Assembly (NCBI GenBank): GCA_009823505.1
Contig: VZQC01010425.1
Location: 2,686,629-2,750,628, forward strand
Direction: 5' to 3'
DNA from: Rhizomys pruinosus
Lineage: Eukaryota; Chordata; Mammalia; Rodentia; Spalacidae
Length of the DNA: 64,000 nucleotides
How positions within the stretch are numbered: the stretch's first letter is position 1; each line of letters begins with the position of its first letter. The translations under genes were made by a program, and so were the position numbers. Below the pieces are notes generated by a model that had not been told where the DNA came from, made no database searches, and saw only the letters and a program-made list of their open reading frames with translations. This document shows positions 37,036-48,962 of the stretch, piece after piece.

Positions 37036-37869
37036 TTCAGTTGGTAGGTTTTGGTTTGGAAGTATATCACATTTGGAGGAAAGGGGTACAAGACCTATAG
37101 TCACCAAATACTTGCTGTCCTCAAACCTAACAGTCCACTTCTTGTCCCAGTTCCTCGTCCATGTGTCCCAGGCTGCTCTTCATCTCTAGAGTTGCTTCAC
37201 CGTCTCACACTGATGCTGGGAGGAGTGCCGGTCATCCACAAGGGCTAAAGGAATGGTTTACCCTAAAGCACGTGAAATTACTCCAGTGCATCTACCTGCT
37301 TTGCTTGTCTGTTAGCACTGTTGGAAATTAAATGCGACTGTTTGGCTTCACTCTTTAGAAACAAACTTAGATTCTCTTGTGGATGTTTTACCTGTGCCTA
37401 ACAGGCTGGCCTTTCTGCCCTTCTACCCCTAAATTTGCTTCTCCTAAGAAGAAAGTGCACTTTCCCTTCTGTAAGTCAGCTCTTGGGGTGGGTTTAGTGT
37501 TCCTGTTCTCCATGAGAGATGCCATTGAGATTTAATCTTACTTTGGTTTGTACCACTTATTACATACATTCAGAACGTGTAGGCCTTTTCCTGTAACTGG
37601 GTAGGAACTTGAGCAACTCCACTGGTGGACCTGGTACTTTCTGGTCACTGAAACTCTTAGTTTCTGTGGACACTCACAGACTCAGCCCTGTAATAAATGA
37701 CAAACTGACTTGAAACTTGAGCTGCTCCTGCCTCAAGCACACTCACTGGATGGCAGCCTCTCGGGTCCTTGTCTTGCTTTTCACAGCAAGCTCACTCTCC
37801 TGTGGATTGTTTGTCTGGTGGTCGCAGTGGGGCTCCTGAACATCAAGCCTCCAGACAGTCAAGGTCAAT
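37036..37869. other. Intronic, no recognised feature
   Basis: Unique sequence. Confidence 0.4.
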
Positions 37870-38290
37870 TCTGTGGTTTTGACTCTGTATTGCTAATCCC
37901 CTACTGGTCAGGTTGATTCCACACAGTAGCTGTTGTATATTGTGCTGCCTTGAACATGGGAGGGCAAAGATCTTTCTGGCGTAGTGACTTCATTCATCTT
38001 AGACACACATGAAATAGCACAATGGACTCATCATATAACAGTTCTGTTTAGTCTTTGCAGGGATTCTCTATGCTGATTTCCATGGTGGCTATATTAGTTT
38101 ACCTTCCCACCCCAGCTTCCTGGATAGTGTGTGGCAATTGTCTGTGTTGCTGGTTGTCATCCTTCTAGCTAGGTTGGTGAGATGGTGCCATGCTGTGGTT
38201 TGATTTACATGTACCCAGTGATTACTGAGATCGAGCTTTATTCATATTCTTGTTGGGTATGGCCATTTGGGGATGATATTAAATCAACAC
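37870..38290 (-). mobile_element. Old LINE-1 ORF2 fragment, antisense
   Basis: The plus strand reads tgctgatttccatggtggct, gatggtgccatgctgtggtt, tgatttacatgtacccagtg and tcatattcttgttgggtatg, the order of antisense L1 ORF2 C-terminal sequence. Very diverged. Confidence 0.45.
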
Positions 38291-40652
38291 AGATCACTCA
38301 TTACAGTATATCTATACCACTCAGAGCTGCGTCGGTGCTCATCCTGACTGTACCTGGAGCTGAGGGCAGGGACAGAGTTAGCAAGGCCAGCAGCCTGTGA
38401 TCCCCTACCAGTTTCTTCTTTCCTTTTTGTGGAGCTCTCTCTGCCCATGTGGCTGACTTCCTGGGGGTGGCCAGCATGTCAGTTCCACTCAGTCTATCTG
38501 CAATGCATAGCAACTTTCTTGTTGTGCTTCATCTCTCATCCTTTCCCTGCATCCTGCTTTGTACCTTCAGGGTCCCTGCCATCTTTGCTTGAGTATTTGC
38601 CAGTCCTGGATGCACTATCTGCTTTGTCACTCTGTGAAGTACACATCCAGTGCAATGAGTTGAAATGTTGGCAGGCACCAAGACCAGCAAGGTCAATGCA
38701 GGTAGTTGGGAACAGTGGACCTGGGACCCCATCAGGTTTTGAAACTACATAAATTTTTTTTCTTTTTTTGTCTTCTATTACTTTTTTTTCATTTTTAAAC
38801 AATAAGTAATAATTTATGAGCACAAGCATCCTTCATGTAAAACCAATTTGCAAGCAGTTGTGACCAAACCCACACAGCCCAAGGGTCCCACCATCCAGCT
38901 GGGGGGTGTGTATGTTCAATCAAGTTGATCAAATGAGTGTCCAGACTATATTGCTGTAGTTTCACCATTCACCCTAATCACAGCCCTTACATTCTACCAT
39001 GCCCGCTCTTCTGCAGATTATTCCCTAGGCTTAGAAAAGGGGCACAGGTAGACGAGAAGCAAAACAGTCTACTTTCTCTGGAGCTGTCATTTTGGACTCT
39101 GGTCAATTCTGGCTGTTTCCTTTCATGGGCTGACAGTTTGTCCAGGAATAACCTTTCAATCCTACTAATGAAGCACAGGCAATTAGATATATAGGTATTT
39201 AAACAGTACTAATTGTTATATGTTAGGTTACTTTGGTATAGACACATAGATATTTGGTGATGGTAGTAATCTATTAATTACATTTTTTTCTGGTAAAATA
39301 GGACAGGGTCTTATGTGGCTTATAAAATCTCTAACTGCTAGAGGATGTAAGGTTGTGGCATCAGCCATGGGTTATTCCTCCAAGGAGAGAGCTAATAGCC
39401 ATTAGATTTGGGATATATACGACATATGGCTGCCATGCTGCACAGTATTTCCAGGCAGGTGAGGTGTAGCTGATGCTGCCGGAGAGTCTTGCTTGACTCA
39501 AGAGACAATATTTGCTTTATTTGTTTAGTGGCCTTTTGGTAACACTCTCTGGTATTCCAGAGACCAACTATCACTTGCAAGTGCAGTCTCAATACATCTT
39601 TCCCATGCTTACATCAGGACTTTGACAGCAGGGCCTTATCGCTTCTCTTCTTGCAGGTATCCCAGTTTACAGGCAAGAAGCCTTTACCTTTTGGCAGGGG
39701 GGGGCGGGGGGGCTGATCCCTGGCCAACATCTCTTGGTAGAAATAATCCATTGCTCGATATCAGAGCTCTCCTGTATTAATATGTTTTGCTTAAGTGCAC
39801 GATTAAGGAGACTTTAGTATTATATTTGGTTCTGAATAGAGATAATCCTTTTCACAGTTCCTATGCTTAGTCAATTAAAGAAGGCACTTTTACTGCGGTT
39901 TTTATAAGACGATACCTCTATGACAGTTGGCTCCAATTTACAGTTAGAGAACAACCTCATCATCATCATATTCCTCTTTGTTCTATGAAGGAGAGGTAAG
40001 AAAATCTCTGATATTAAAACTTTGCGGCACCTAGAAGGTAAATTTCATTAGGACTCATTATAAATAGTTGTTACAGGATCCCAGAGGGTTTGATGCCTGT
40101 AGCAGTCTGAGCTTTTCTTCCTTTCAATGTTCAGATCGGCCACCTTTCTGCTGGCACTTCCTGGTACATCCATACATAATGCAAAGCTGTGTCTTTCTTT
40201 CTCAGCCGTTTAAAATTGGTGAGTTTTGACCTGTGGGAACCATACAAATCTTTTCCCGTAGTTAGTTTTAAATTTGAATTGCAAAGTTTTGACAAAAAGT
40301 TTTCATATATTCTGTATCTCCCTTTTTATTTTAGGTTTTGTTTTTTTGACCCATGAGTCTCAAAAAGGCAGTTGTAGTACACGTACCTATAGGCAGGAAT
40401 CAAGGCGCAGATTCATCAAATTCACCCAAGCTGTTTTTGGGTGACTGTATGTGGTTAACTTGGGAAGCAAACTTAATTTCTTTAAGTTAAATCATCCACA
40501 GTAAAAGAGAATGCTACAAGATGATACTGTACAACAGAAAAATTATAGAGAACATTTGTATGTGCCAATCCCAAAGTTATTGTTATACACATTTTAAGTA
40601 AAACAATGTGGATGACAACAATTTATATTTCCAATTAACTAAGGTACATACC
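38291..40652. other. Intronic; G-rich run at 39697-39712, otherwise no recognised feature
   Basis: Unique sequence. At 39697-39712 eight G, one C and seven G follow each other. No gene supported. Confidence 0.45.
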
Positions 40653-40654
40653 AT

Positions 40655-40889
40655 TTTTTTTTAATTTTATTTATTTCTGTATGCGTATGAATGTACTGTC
40701 TGCATGCAAAGTCTGTGCACCCGTGTCAGCAATGCCGCCGGGGGCAGAAGAGGGTCTCGGATCCCCTGGAACTGGAGTTCTCTGGAATTGGGTTTAACGG
40801 TTCGTCTCGCGCATGTGGGTGCGGGAGCGAACCCGGGTCCTCTGTCAGAGCGGGTCGCGCTCTAACCGCTAGGGCCATCTCTCCAGCCC
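40655..40889 (-). repeat. B2/B3-type SINE, CpG-rich copy
   Basis: Poly-T, tgaatgtactgtctgcatgc, cccctggaactggagttctc, then agggccatctctccagcccg. It has many CpGs in the head region (gtctcgcgcatgtgggtgcg) and several single-base indels against other copies. Flanks ggtacataccattttt and ggatacattaccattttt look like an imperfect target-site duplication. Confidence 0.9.
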
Positions 40890-41049
40890 GGATACATTAC
40901 CATTTTTATCAACCTTTAAACCAATGTGTTAATATACACATATTTACTTTTACTAAGTCCTAAAACAATGTACCTGTGGTAGCGTCTGGGCAAAATTGGA
41001 TACTTGTTGAACTCACGTCAATTAAATATACATTATCGAATATAGATCC

Positions 41050-42290
41050 GTTGCCCTCTCCTGCCCCTCCCACCCCTCCCGATCACCCATTTCAGTCTTT
41101 TCTGATGCAGTCTTTCTGTTTGTTTTTCTTTAATATGCATCCCTCTCCCAAGAATATTATAACTGGGTTTGTGGCACTAGATATCCGCAGATGAGGGATA
41201 CCTCATTGTTTGTTTTTTCGGGACTGTTACTCTCACTTAATATAATATCTCTACTCCATCCATTTTAGCTGCAAGTTCATGAGTTGTCTTTCTTTACCGC
41301 TGCATAGAAGTCCATGTGTACATGTACACATTTTCTCTATCCACGTCCAGTTGAGGGGCTTGGGTTGGTTCCAGCTTTTTGCTATTGTGAACAGAGCTGC
41401 AATAATATAGCTGTGCATTGTTTTCTGCAGTAGAGATGAGTCTTTGTGGGTATATACCCAGGAAGTGGTATGACTAGGGTCAAATGGCAAGCTCATTTTG
41501 AGTCTTCCAAGTGTTCTCCACACGCTTTCATAGTGGCTGTACAAGTTTACATTATCCACCAGCAATGGATGAGTGTTCCCTTTCCCTCCCCACAACCTCT
41601 CCACCATTGATATCGTTTGTTTTCTTGATCCTGGCCAGTCTTTATCGGAGTAATATGATATCTTAGAGTGGTCTTAATTTGCATTTCCCTAATTATTAGT
41701 GACGTTGAACAGTTTTTAAATGTTTCTCAGCCATCTATAATTCCCTTAAAGTCTCTATTCAGCTCTTTGCTCCATCTTTTGAGTGGTTCATTTGTTTTCT
41801 TTCTTCTTTGTTTTTTGAGTAGCTTGTATTAACCCTGGAAATTAATGTTTGTCAGAAATGTTTCTGCAGTGAAGGTTTCCTCCCACTCTGTGGGTTTTCT
41901 CTTCACTTCCTTTATTGTTTCTTTTGATGTACAGAAGCATTTGAGTTTAATGAGGTCCCATTTGTCAATTGTCAATCTTATTTCTTGTGCAGCTGCTGTC
42001 TGATTTAGGAAGTCTTTTCCTATGCCTATGTCTTGTAGTCTGCTGCCAAGTTTTTCTTCTATCACCTCCAGAGTTTTGGGTTTCACGTTGAGATCTTTGA
42101 TCCATCTGGAATTGACTTTTGTACAGGGCGAGAGGTAGGAGTTTAATTTCATTCTTCTATAGGTGGTGATCCAGTTTTGCCAACACCACTTACTGAAGAT
42201 GCTGTTTCCTCCATTGTGTCTTCTTGGTCCCCTTGTCAAATATGAGGTGGCCGAAATTGTATGTGCTTAGGTTTGGATTTTCAGTTTTAT
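41050..42290 (-). pseudogene. LINE-1 ORF2 C-terminal half and 3' region
   Basis: On the minus strand, 42239-41829 encodes NSIFSKWCWQNW, SRWIKDLNVKPKTLEVIEEK and RLTIDKWDLIKLKCFC, and 41607-41251 encodes ESVWRTLGRLKMSLPFDP and IAALFTIAKSWNQP. These are the C-terminal L1 ORF2 regions in the right order. Frameshifts and stops separate the two parts, so the copy is dead. The left end resembles L1 3' UTR. Confidence 0.93.
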
Positions 42291-42425
42291 AACCAAAGCA
42301 ACCCTGAGTGAAAAGAGCAATACAGGGGAGATCTCTATACCAGACATCAAACTATACTGCAGGGCTATAGTCATATAAACAGCTTGGCACTGACACAAAA
42401 ACAGACCTGTTGACCAATGAAACTA
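42291..42425 (+). pseudogene. Inverted 5' piece of the same LINE-1
   Basis: Plus-strand sequence aaccaaagcaaccctgagtg, tactgcagggctatagtcat and ggcactgacacaaaaacaga is sense L1 ORF2 from just upstream of the FSKWCW region, but opposite in orientation to 41050-42290. This is the twin-priming layout. Confidence 0.8.
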
Positions 42426-43084
42426 CATAAAAATTTTAACTACATTAGATTTTCAAGGAGAGAAAATGATTTCAGTGATTCTATTGTACAAGAAATGTCA
42501 AAACCCAGACAGAGGACAGTAAGGTGGCTCAGAGACTAGCCACAGCAGGTAACATCCATCTTCCCCGAGGCTAGGAGAAAAAGGAAGAATAGATACTACA
42601 GGGGACAGATGGTGAGAGCCAGGGGCTGCTGGAACCCTGGAAGCCATGACTAAGGGGCCAGATTCTGACTAGCTGGGGAGGAAGTGTTTACCAGAGCTAC
42701 TGTGATCCCCAGTCTTCTGTCCTTTGCCAGAATTTAATGCTGTGCAGCCTTTCTGCAAGGCCACCTGTAGCTCTGTAAGGTCATCCATCCACACTGACTA
42801 GACAAACACGGGTGCGTGCCATGTGCTTCAAAAAAGATACAAGGTGTGCACAGTCCCAGGCACTTGAAAGAGGAGCTTAACCAAAACTGACGTCATAGAT
42901 AGAGATATGCAAATTAAAGACTCACTGTCTCCAGAACAATGAAGTAAGACTACTATGGTTGACTACCTTCAGTATTTTTCAAATTTATAAAGGTGTGCAT
43001 TATTAGAACAGTGTCAGCTGTTTAATGTGATTTATAATGACTTAGTTTTTATCCTGATAATCTCAATCCAAGTATGGTTTCATG
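42426..43084. other. Intronic, no recognised feature
   Basis: Unique sequence. Confidence 0.45.
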
Positions 43085-43245
43085 TTTGTTGTTTGTTTGT
43101 TGAGACTGTGACTCACACTCTGTGTCCACCTGGACTGGAACCCACTATATAGCCCAGGTTGGATTTGAACTCATTGCAATCCTCCTGCCTCAGTCTTCTG
43201 AATGCTGGGATTAAAAGTGTAAGCTACCAAACTCAGCTGGAGGTT
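43085..43245 (-). repeat. Old B1-related SINE
   Basis: The plus strand has gttggatttgaactcattgc, aatcctcctgcctcagtctt and aatgctgggattaaaagtgt, an old B1/proto-B1 complement. Confidence 0.75.
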
Positions 43246-43835
43246 ATATTTTAATTACCTTTGCTGTCATCCATGCTGGAGACAATTTAGAAATGTAAGC
43301 ACCATTTCCTGTATATGCGGAAAGCCCCCTCTCCAGCTCTTAAAACTGTGTCCGTTGATGGTCTGTACTAATAGGATCATTAAACTTCAGTGTGAATAGT
43401 AATTGAACAGAAGAGAAATGGGTTCAGGGAAGCCACCTCCTGTGTGCTAACAGTTGAGGACCATCGCCCAGCCCCAGAAGGGCTCTAGGTTGGCTTTGGG
43501 AGCTGGGATGCAATCCCTCTTACTAACCCTTGGTAAATCACTGACTTTATCACACATTCACTGGCTCCATTTTCTCAAGCCCTGACCCTCTGGCTTCAAA
43601 GCGCAACAGGAACAACTGCTAAAACAATGACAAGTATAGGATCCCACCCTGCCTCCTGCGAACGGGGACTGGGGAGGGTGGATGAGGGCAGGAGGATTTA
43701 CCTTTACATGAATCAATATAAAGAGGACGTTTCCCTGTGAGGAAACTGGGACCCCATTTTCAGAGACACTGTACAGGCCACATCGTGAACACACAGGTTT
43801 GGGAAGCTTGTTCTTGCTCTGCTCTCCCACGGCAT
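43246..43835. other. Intronic, no recognised feature
   Basis: Unique sequence leading into the minisatellite. Confidence 0.45.
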
Positions 43836-44980
43836 ACAGCATCCATGCAGGCAGAGGAGCTCCCACTGGACACAGGGTCCATGCAACCAGAGGAACTCCC
43901 AATGGACACAGGGTCCATGCAGGCAGGGGATCTCTCACAGGACACAGGGTCCATGCAGGCAGAGGATCTCTCACAGGACACAGGGTCCATGCAGCCAGAG
44001 GAGCTCACACTGGACACAGCGTCCATGCAGACAGAGGATCTCTCACAGGACACAGCGTCCATGCAGCCAGAGGAGCTCCCACTGGACACAGCGTCCATGC
44101 AGGCAGAGGATCTCTCACAGGACACAGGGTCCATGCAGGCAGAGGAGCTCCCACTGGACACAGGGTCCATGCAGGCAGAGGATCTCTCACAGGACACAGG
44201 GTCCATGCAGGCAGAGGAGCTCCCACTGGACACAGGGTCCATGCAGGCAGAGGAGCTCCCACTGGACACAGGGTCCACGCAGGCAGAGGAGCTCCCACTG
44301 GACACAGGGTCCATGCAGGCAGAGGAGCTCCCACTGGACATAGGGTCCATGCAGCCAGAGGAGCTCCCACTGGACACAAGGTCCATGCAGGCAGAGGAGC
44401 TCCCACTGGACACAGGGTCCATGCAGGCAGAGGAGCTCCCACTGGACACAGGGTCCATGCAGCCAGAGGAGCTCCCACTGGACACAGTGTCCATGCAGGC
44501 AGAGGAGCTCCCACTGGACACAGGGTCCATGCAGGCAGGGGAGCTCCCACTGGACACAGGGTCCATGCAGGCAGGGGAGCTCCCACTGGACACAGGGTCC
44601 ACGCAGACAGAGGAGCTCCCACTGGACACAGGGTCCATGTAGGCAGAGGAGCTCCCACTGGACACAGGGTCCATGCAGGCAGAGGAGCTCCCACTGGACA
44701 CAGGGTCCATGCAGGCAGAGGAGCTCCCACTGGACACAGGGTCCATGCAGCCAGAGGAGCTCCCACTGGACACAGCGTCCATGCAGGCAGGGGAGCTCCC
44801 ACTGGACACAGGGTCCATGCAGCCAGAGGAGCTCCCACTGGACACAGGGTCCATGCAGCCAGAGGAGCTCCCACAGGACACAGGGTCCATGCAGGCAGAG
44901 GAGCTCCCACTGGACACAGGGTCCATGCAGGCAGAGGAGCTCTCACTGGACACAGGGTCCATGCGGCCAAAGGAGCTCCT
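43836..44980. repeat. 36-bp minisatellite, about 32 units
   Basis: Tandem 36-bp units made of gacacagggtccatgcaggc and agaggagctcccactg. Two unit types exist: the major one (gagctcccactg) and a minor one (gatctctcacag) found only in the first third (about 43928-44200). Because 36 is divisible by three and few units hold stops, frames of 301, 420, 345 and 410 codons stay open on both strands. These are the longest open frames in the window but show no splice signals, no homology and no codon bias, so I do not call them genes. Confidence 0.97.
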
Positions 44981-46040
44981 AGAACTGGCCAACCCCTGCC
45001 CTTTTCCTCCAATGGAAGGAAGCCTGCTCCTCTTGAAGTCAAAGAGCTAAACCCGTGTTAGAAGATGAAGCTATTTCTGAGGCTACTGCCTGCCTTGGAA
45101 TCCCGTTTCCTTGATTATGAGCCAAGCCGGAGCTTGACAGCCATCACTTAGAAAAAAAGTACGAGCGTCTCAGCATTTTGTAGCTTTTATTTTCTTTGTG
45201 GAGCCAGGAACTGGGCAATTTGATGAGCTGTGTGATTCACAGCTGTGGTAAAGAGTCTCATACCACCCTATTTTCATATATGGCTGACATAATTTATCCT
45301 TTAATTGTATGTATTGCAGTACAGGAGTGTCATAGGGAGTACATCCAAAAAATAAAAATAAAAAATAAACCAGCCTGCTGCCTCCAGACTCTGGTTGGTG
45401 CCGCATCCTCCGCCTGGCAACTCCACAAGAGCCGTTCAATGAATGTGCTCACCGCCAAAACAGAAACAGAATGTGGAGTTTTCTTTTGATTCGTTTTATT
45501 GAACAGAAGCATTCCAAAAGAAATTTTTGAATACATGATGATTTCCATAAAAATTATTTTCTCAGCTGCATGCATGCAAATTTCTCTATTACACACATGA
45601 GGAATCCTGCCACATGCAACAGCAGGATGGAGCACACCTTCCAGTTTCTGAGAGGAAGAAATAAGTAAGGCCTGCGGACTTCTTACCTAAGGACAGCGTG
45701 CAGACAACGGCTTTAACCTGGCCTTCATCTTTCACTTTTTCCATCTCTTTCTCCTTTCTCATCCCAAATAATGAACCAGCAAGAGAAAGGGGAGCAGAGA
45801 AAGAGCTCTGGGTAGTGCAGCTGCCCGCAATGGCCAGGAATCCCTTCTGCCCAAAGCCTGCTCTGCATTCTCCGCATTGCTCTGGGTGCCACATGGTGAG
45901 AGCAGATGTTTTTCTGTTCCCTTGACAACCAGTCACTAAGCTACAGGTGCTCTCTAGGATAGATTTTCACCTGAATAGAAACCTGTCCATTTGCTTGGCT
46001 TTGCAAATGCCTGCCCTTGCATTGTCTACACCCCAATAGC
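44981..46040. other. Intronic, no recognised feature
   Basis: Unique sequence; no exon supported. Confidence 0.4.
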
Positions 46041-46210
46041 CTGGTCCTTACAGTCCTCCTGGTTCCCTGGTCCCTGTGTTCTCCCTGGTCCTCCTGGTTC
46101 CCTGGTCCCTGTGGTCTCCCTGGTCCTCCTAGTCCTTCTGGTCCCCATGATCTTCCTGGTCCCCAAGATTCCCATGATTCCCAAAGATCCCCACTGTCTC
46201 CATGTTTCCC
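46041..46210. repeat. Degenerate CCTGGT-rich tandem repeat
   Basis: Contains a 35-bp unit beginning ggttccctggtccctgtg at 46061-46095 repeated at 46096-46130 with one change, then decays into looser cctggtcccc units. The Gly/Pro/Arg-rich minus-strand frame over it reflects the repeat. Confidence 0.85.
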
Positions 46211-47739
46211 AAGGCCCCCGTGGTCTCCCAGTCCCTTGCAGTTGCATCTTTGTCTTTTCTATGCAGATCTGTCGCCTTGGGGTGACAGCCACTCCAGGTA
46301 CTGGCATCATGCCTCTTGGACCATAATGGCTGATGCCTTTGGTGTGTGGCTCTCCCGGGAGGTTTGCTCTACATAGATGCAAGCTTTCATAAAGTTGTGC
46401 GTGAGTTTCACCTGGCAACATTTGAGAAGGGCCCAAGTGTTCACGTTGGGCAGCTGTGTGCCTAGCTCCCAGCCTGATCCAGCAGCTGCAGAGACACATT
46501 TCAAGGGTCCTTTGCAAGCCGGTGATGGGAAAGAAGCTGGGAGAGGGAGGGTGTTTCTGAAAGAAGTTTGTGCATTGTTCAGGCAGATCGGCTTCCCACC
46601 CAGCAAGAGTGGACACATAAATCTCTCAGGGCCTGGACAGAACAAAAAGGTAGACAAAGTTGAATTCAGCCTCTGAAATCTGTGGTGGACCTTCATCCTC
46701 TCTGGCCCCTATGTTCCCATTCTTAGGTCCCTAGACCAGACAGGAACCCAAATCATGAGCTCTCCCCAACCCTGAACTCAGAGCTAGTTCTCTGGATCTC
46801 TGTTGGTGTTGATGGAAAATGTACACCTTCACTGATGTGTGAGCCACTTCCTTTTATACATGCATTAATGTATGCAGAACTATGATGGTCTCACATTCAT
46901 TTAAGACAATAATAAAAGCAGGTGGGTTATTTGAGTCCAGGTTACACATTCCATTTATTATAAATTTTAAATACTGAAGACACAAGTGTTATGAAAACGA
47001 CAGTTTTCTTTTAGTGTGCAGTTTGAAAATGCATGCATTTGCTTCAGATTTCAGCACTGTACTAAGTTCCTGAATGTATATTGTGCCCTTTCTCTGCTGA
47101 GGGATCATGTGAGGGGGCCTGATGGAAGGGTGAAAGAGAACAGCACTGTCTGGAGGTAACAGCCCTCCCATCCCAGGCCGGAAGAGTCAATGAGGACTTA
47201 CTCTCTTGCACTACTTACCCTGTGGCCAGAGAAGTATGGCTGGGGGACCAGGAGAGGGTTGGACTCCTCACCCAACACCCAGCTTGTGGAAGAGGTTCAC
47301 ATGGACCTAGATTGCTGCTCCCGTGGCGTGGTAGTGACGCTGTGCCTGCCTCCCTATCCAGAGATGTCAGAGGAAACCTGGGACACAGAAGGTAAAGAGG
47401 GAACCTCAGCCCTCCCTTCTCCATGCCTTCAAAAACAACTGTACAGGACTGAGCAGAGACAAAATTGGACACCAGTAGATAAACAAAGGACCAACTCAGG
47501 ATTCATGGAATACTTGGGCTGCCAGAAGCAGAGCTCACACTCTGTAAGAACCCGGGAATGTGCATCCCATGGAATTAACACGCTGGACCGTAAACCAAAA
47601 TTCAACAAGTCCTAAAGCTTAGAGGAGACAGGAAGGAGGCTTACCAATCATGACAGAGGAATGAGCAAGAAGAGGATGAGGACCCTGGAATCAGCAACAC
47701 TCACCATGAAAAAGTGACAGAAGAAAATCCTAAGAGAAT
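46211..47739. other. Intronic, no recognised feature
   Basis: Unique sequence; no exon or clear repeat seen. Confidence 0.4.
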
Positions 47740-47768
47740 GTGTGTGCATGTGTGTGTGTGTGTGTGTG

Positions 47769-47803
<35 letters not shown>

Positions 47804-47805
47804 AC
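47740..47805. repeat. (TG)n microsatellite
   Basis: TG run with two gcatg interruptions. Confidence 0.96.
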
Positions 47806-47987
47806 ATGAGAATTTACACATGAGATTCTACATACGTGTACATGTGGTCAACTGAAGGAAAAGTACATCAAATATGGAAAACAGTTAAAAGACTGAAAGG
47901 GACATCAGTAAGATCATCTAGGTATGTACTAGGGAATAGAGAAATTCTAAAATCAGTAACATGGGTCTGCATCGAGTATTGGGGAGA

Positions 47988-48235
47988 GGGGCTGGACAGA
48001 TGGCTCAGCAATAAAGAGCACCGACTCCTCTTGCAGAGGACCTGGGTTTGATTCCCAGCACCCACATGGTGGCTAAGAACCATCTTTATGCCACACGTGG
48101 GGGCACATGCCTTTAATCCTAGCACTTGGGAGGCAGAGGCAGGTGAATCTCTGTGAGTTCAAGGCCAGCCCGGTCTACAGAGTGAGTTCCAGGCCAGCTG
48201 GAGCTACAGGGAGACCCTGTCTCAAAAAAAAAGGA
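47988..48235 (+). repeat. Composite B2-B1 SINE, copy 1
   Basis: Starts with a B2/B3 head and body (ggggctggacagatggctca, gcagaggacctgggtttgat, ggctaagaaccatcttta). At about 48089 it passes without a tail into a full B1 (gccacacgtgggggcacatg, then cctttaatcctagcacttgg) and ends gagaccctgtctcaaaa. The 10-bp repeat attggggaga flanks the whole unit (47978-47987 and 48236-48245) and no duplication is seen at the internal junction. It therefore seems to have inserted as one molecule. Confidence 0.88.
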
Positions 48236-48245
48236 ATTGGGGAGA

Positions 48246-48928
48246 AAAATCACCCCAAAGTAAGCAAATGTCAGACAATGGGAAAGAGGAAAAATGAATG
48301 GCGTGTGGACAAGTGTATAAAATCAATTTAACCAAGAGCCAATCCTCTGTAGTAATGACCATTTGCTGCAAAGAGAAGCTTTTCTGGTGGGCACTGAGAG
48401 ATGCACTAAGTGTGTAGGAATTCTCAAACAAAGAAAAATAGAAAAAAATAAGCTGATCCTTTGGAAACACAGATAAAAGTGATAAACATCTAGTAAGGCT
48501 GGAAAAGAACTGAAAGAGAGAGAAGACAAAAATCCCCCACATCAGGAATAGGACTGAAAATGTGTCTGCAGACACTGCCAATGTAGAGGATCAAAAACGA
48601 ATGCTGTAAGGAATGTTCACAGGTTCTGATGGCCTAGCTAAAAAGGACCAGTTCCTCAGGAAGCACGGCTACCTCAGCTTACCCTATGTGAAACAGATCC
48701 TTTAAGGCCTATCAAGGAAAGGAATTTGAAATTTTAGAACTCCCCAAAAAAGAAATCTCCCTCTTCCATATGGCTTAACTGGAGAATTCTACCAAATGTT
48801 TAAAAGAAAATTAACATCAACTTTCCATAGTCTGATCCAGAAAATAGAAGACTTTCCAATTTGTTTTGTAAAGCTGACATTACCCTGATACCAAAACCAG
48901 ACAAAGGCTGTTGTTATACAAGTACGAA

Positions 48929-48962
<34 letters not shown>

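Noticed and set aside
36472..37107. 211-codon His/Thr-rich minus-strand frame
   Set aside because: It is low-complexity TG/CA microsatellite translated in one frame.
38429..38829. Overlapping frames on both strands considered as a processed pseudogene
   Set aside because: No protein family was recognised, and no A tail or flanking duplication was found.
43799..45061. Frames of 420, 410 and 345 codons on both strands
   Set aside because: They cover a 36-bp tandem array whose unit is divisible by three, with no homology or splice evidence. They are repeat artefacts.
46026..46616. 196-codon minus-strand frame resembling collagen
   Set aside because: The Gly/Pro/Arg content comes from the CCTGGT-rich tandem repeat. 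There is no Gly-X-Y periodicity outside it and no splice context.
47190..47615. 141-codon plus-strand frame
   Set aside because: No recognisable domain, no splice sites in frame with Myo16, and a chance frame of this length is expected in 64 kb.
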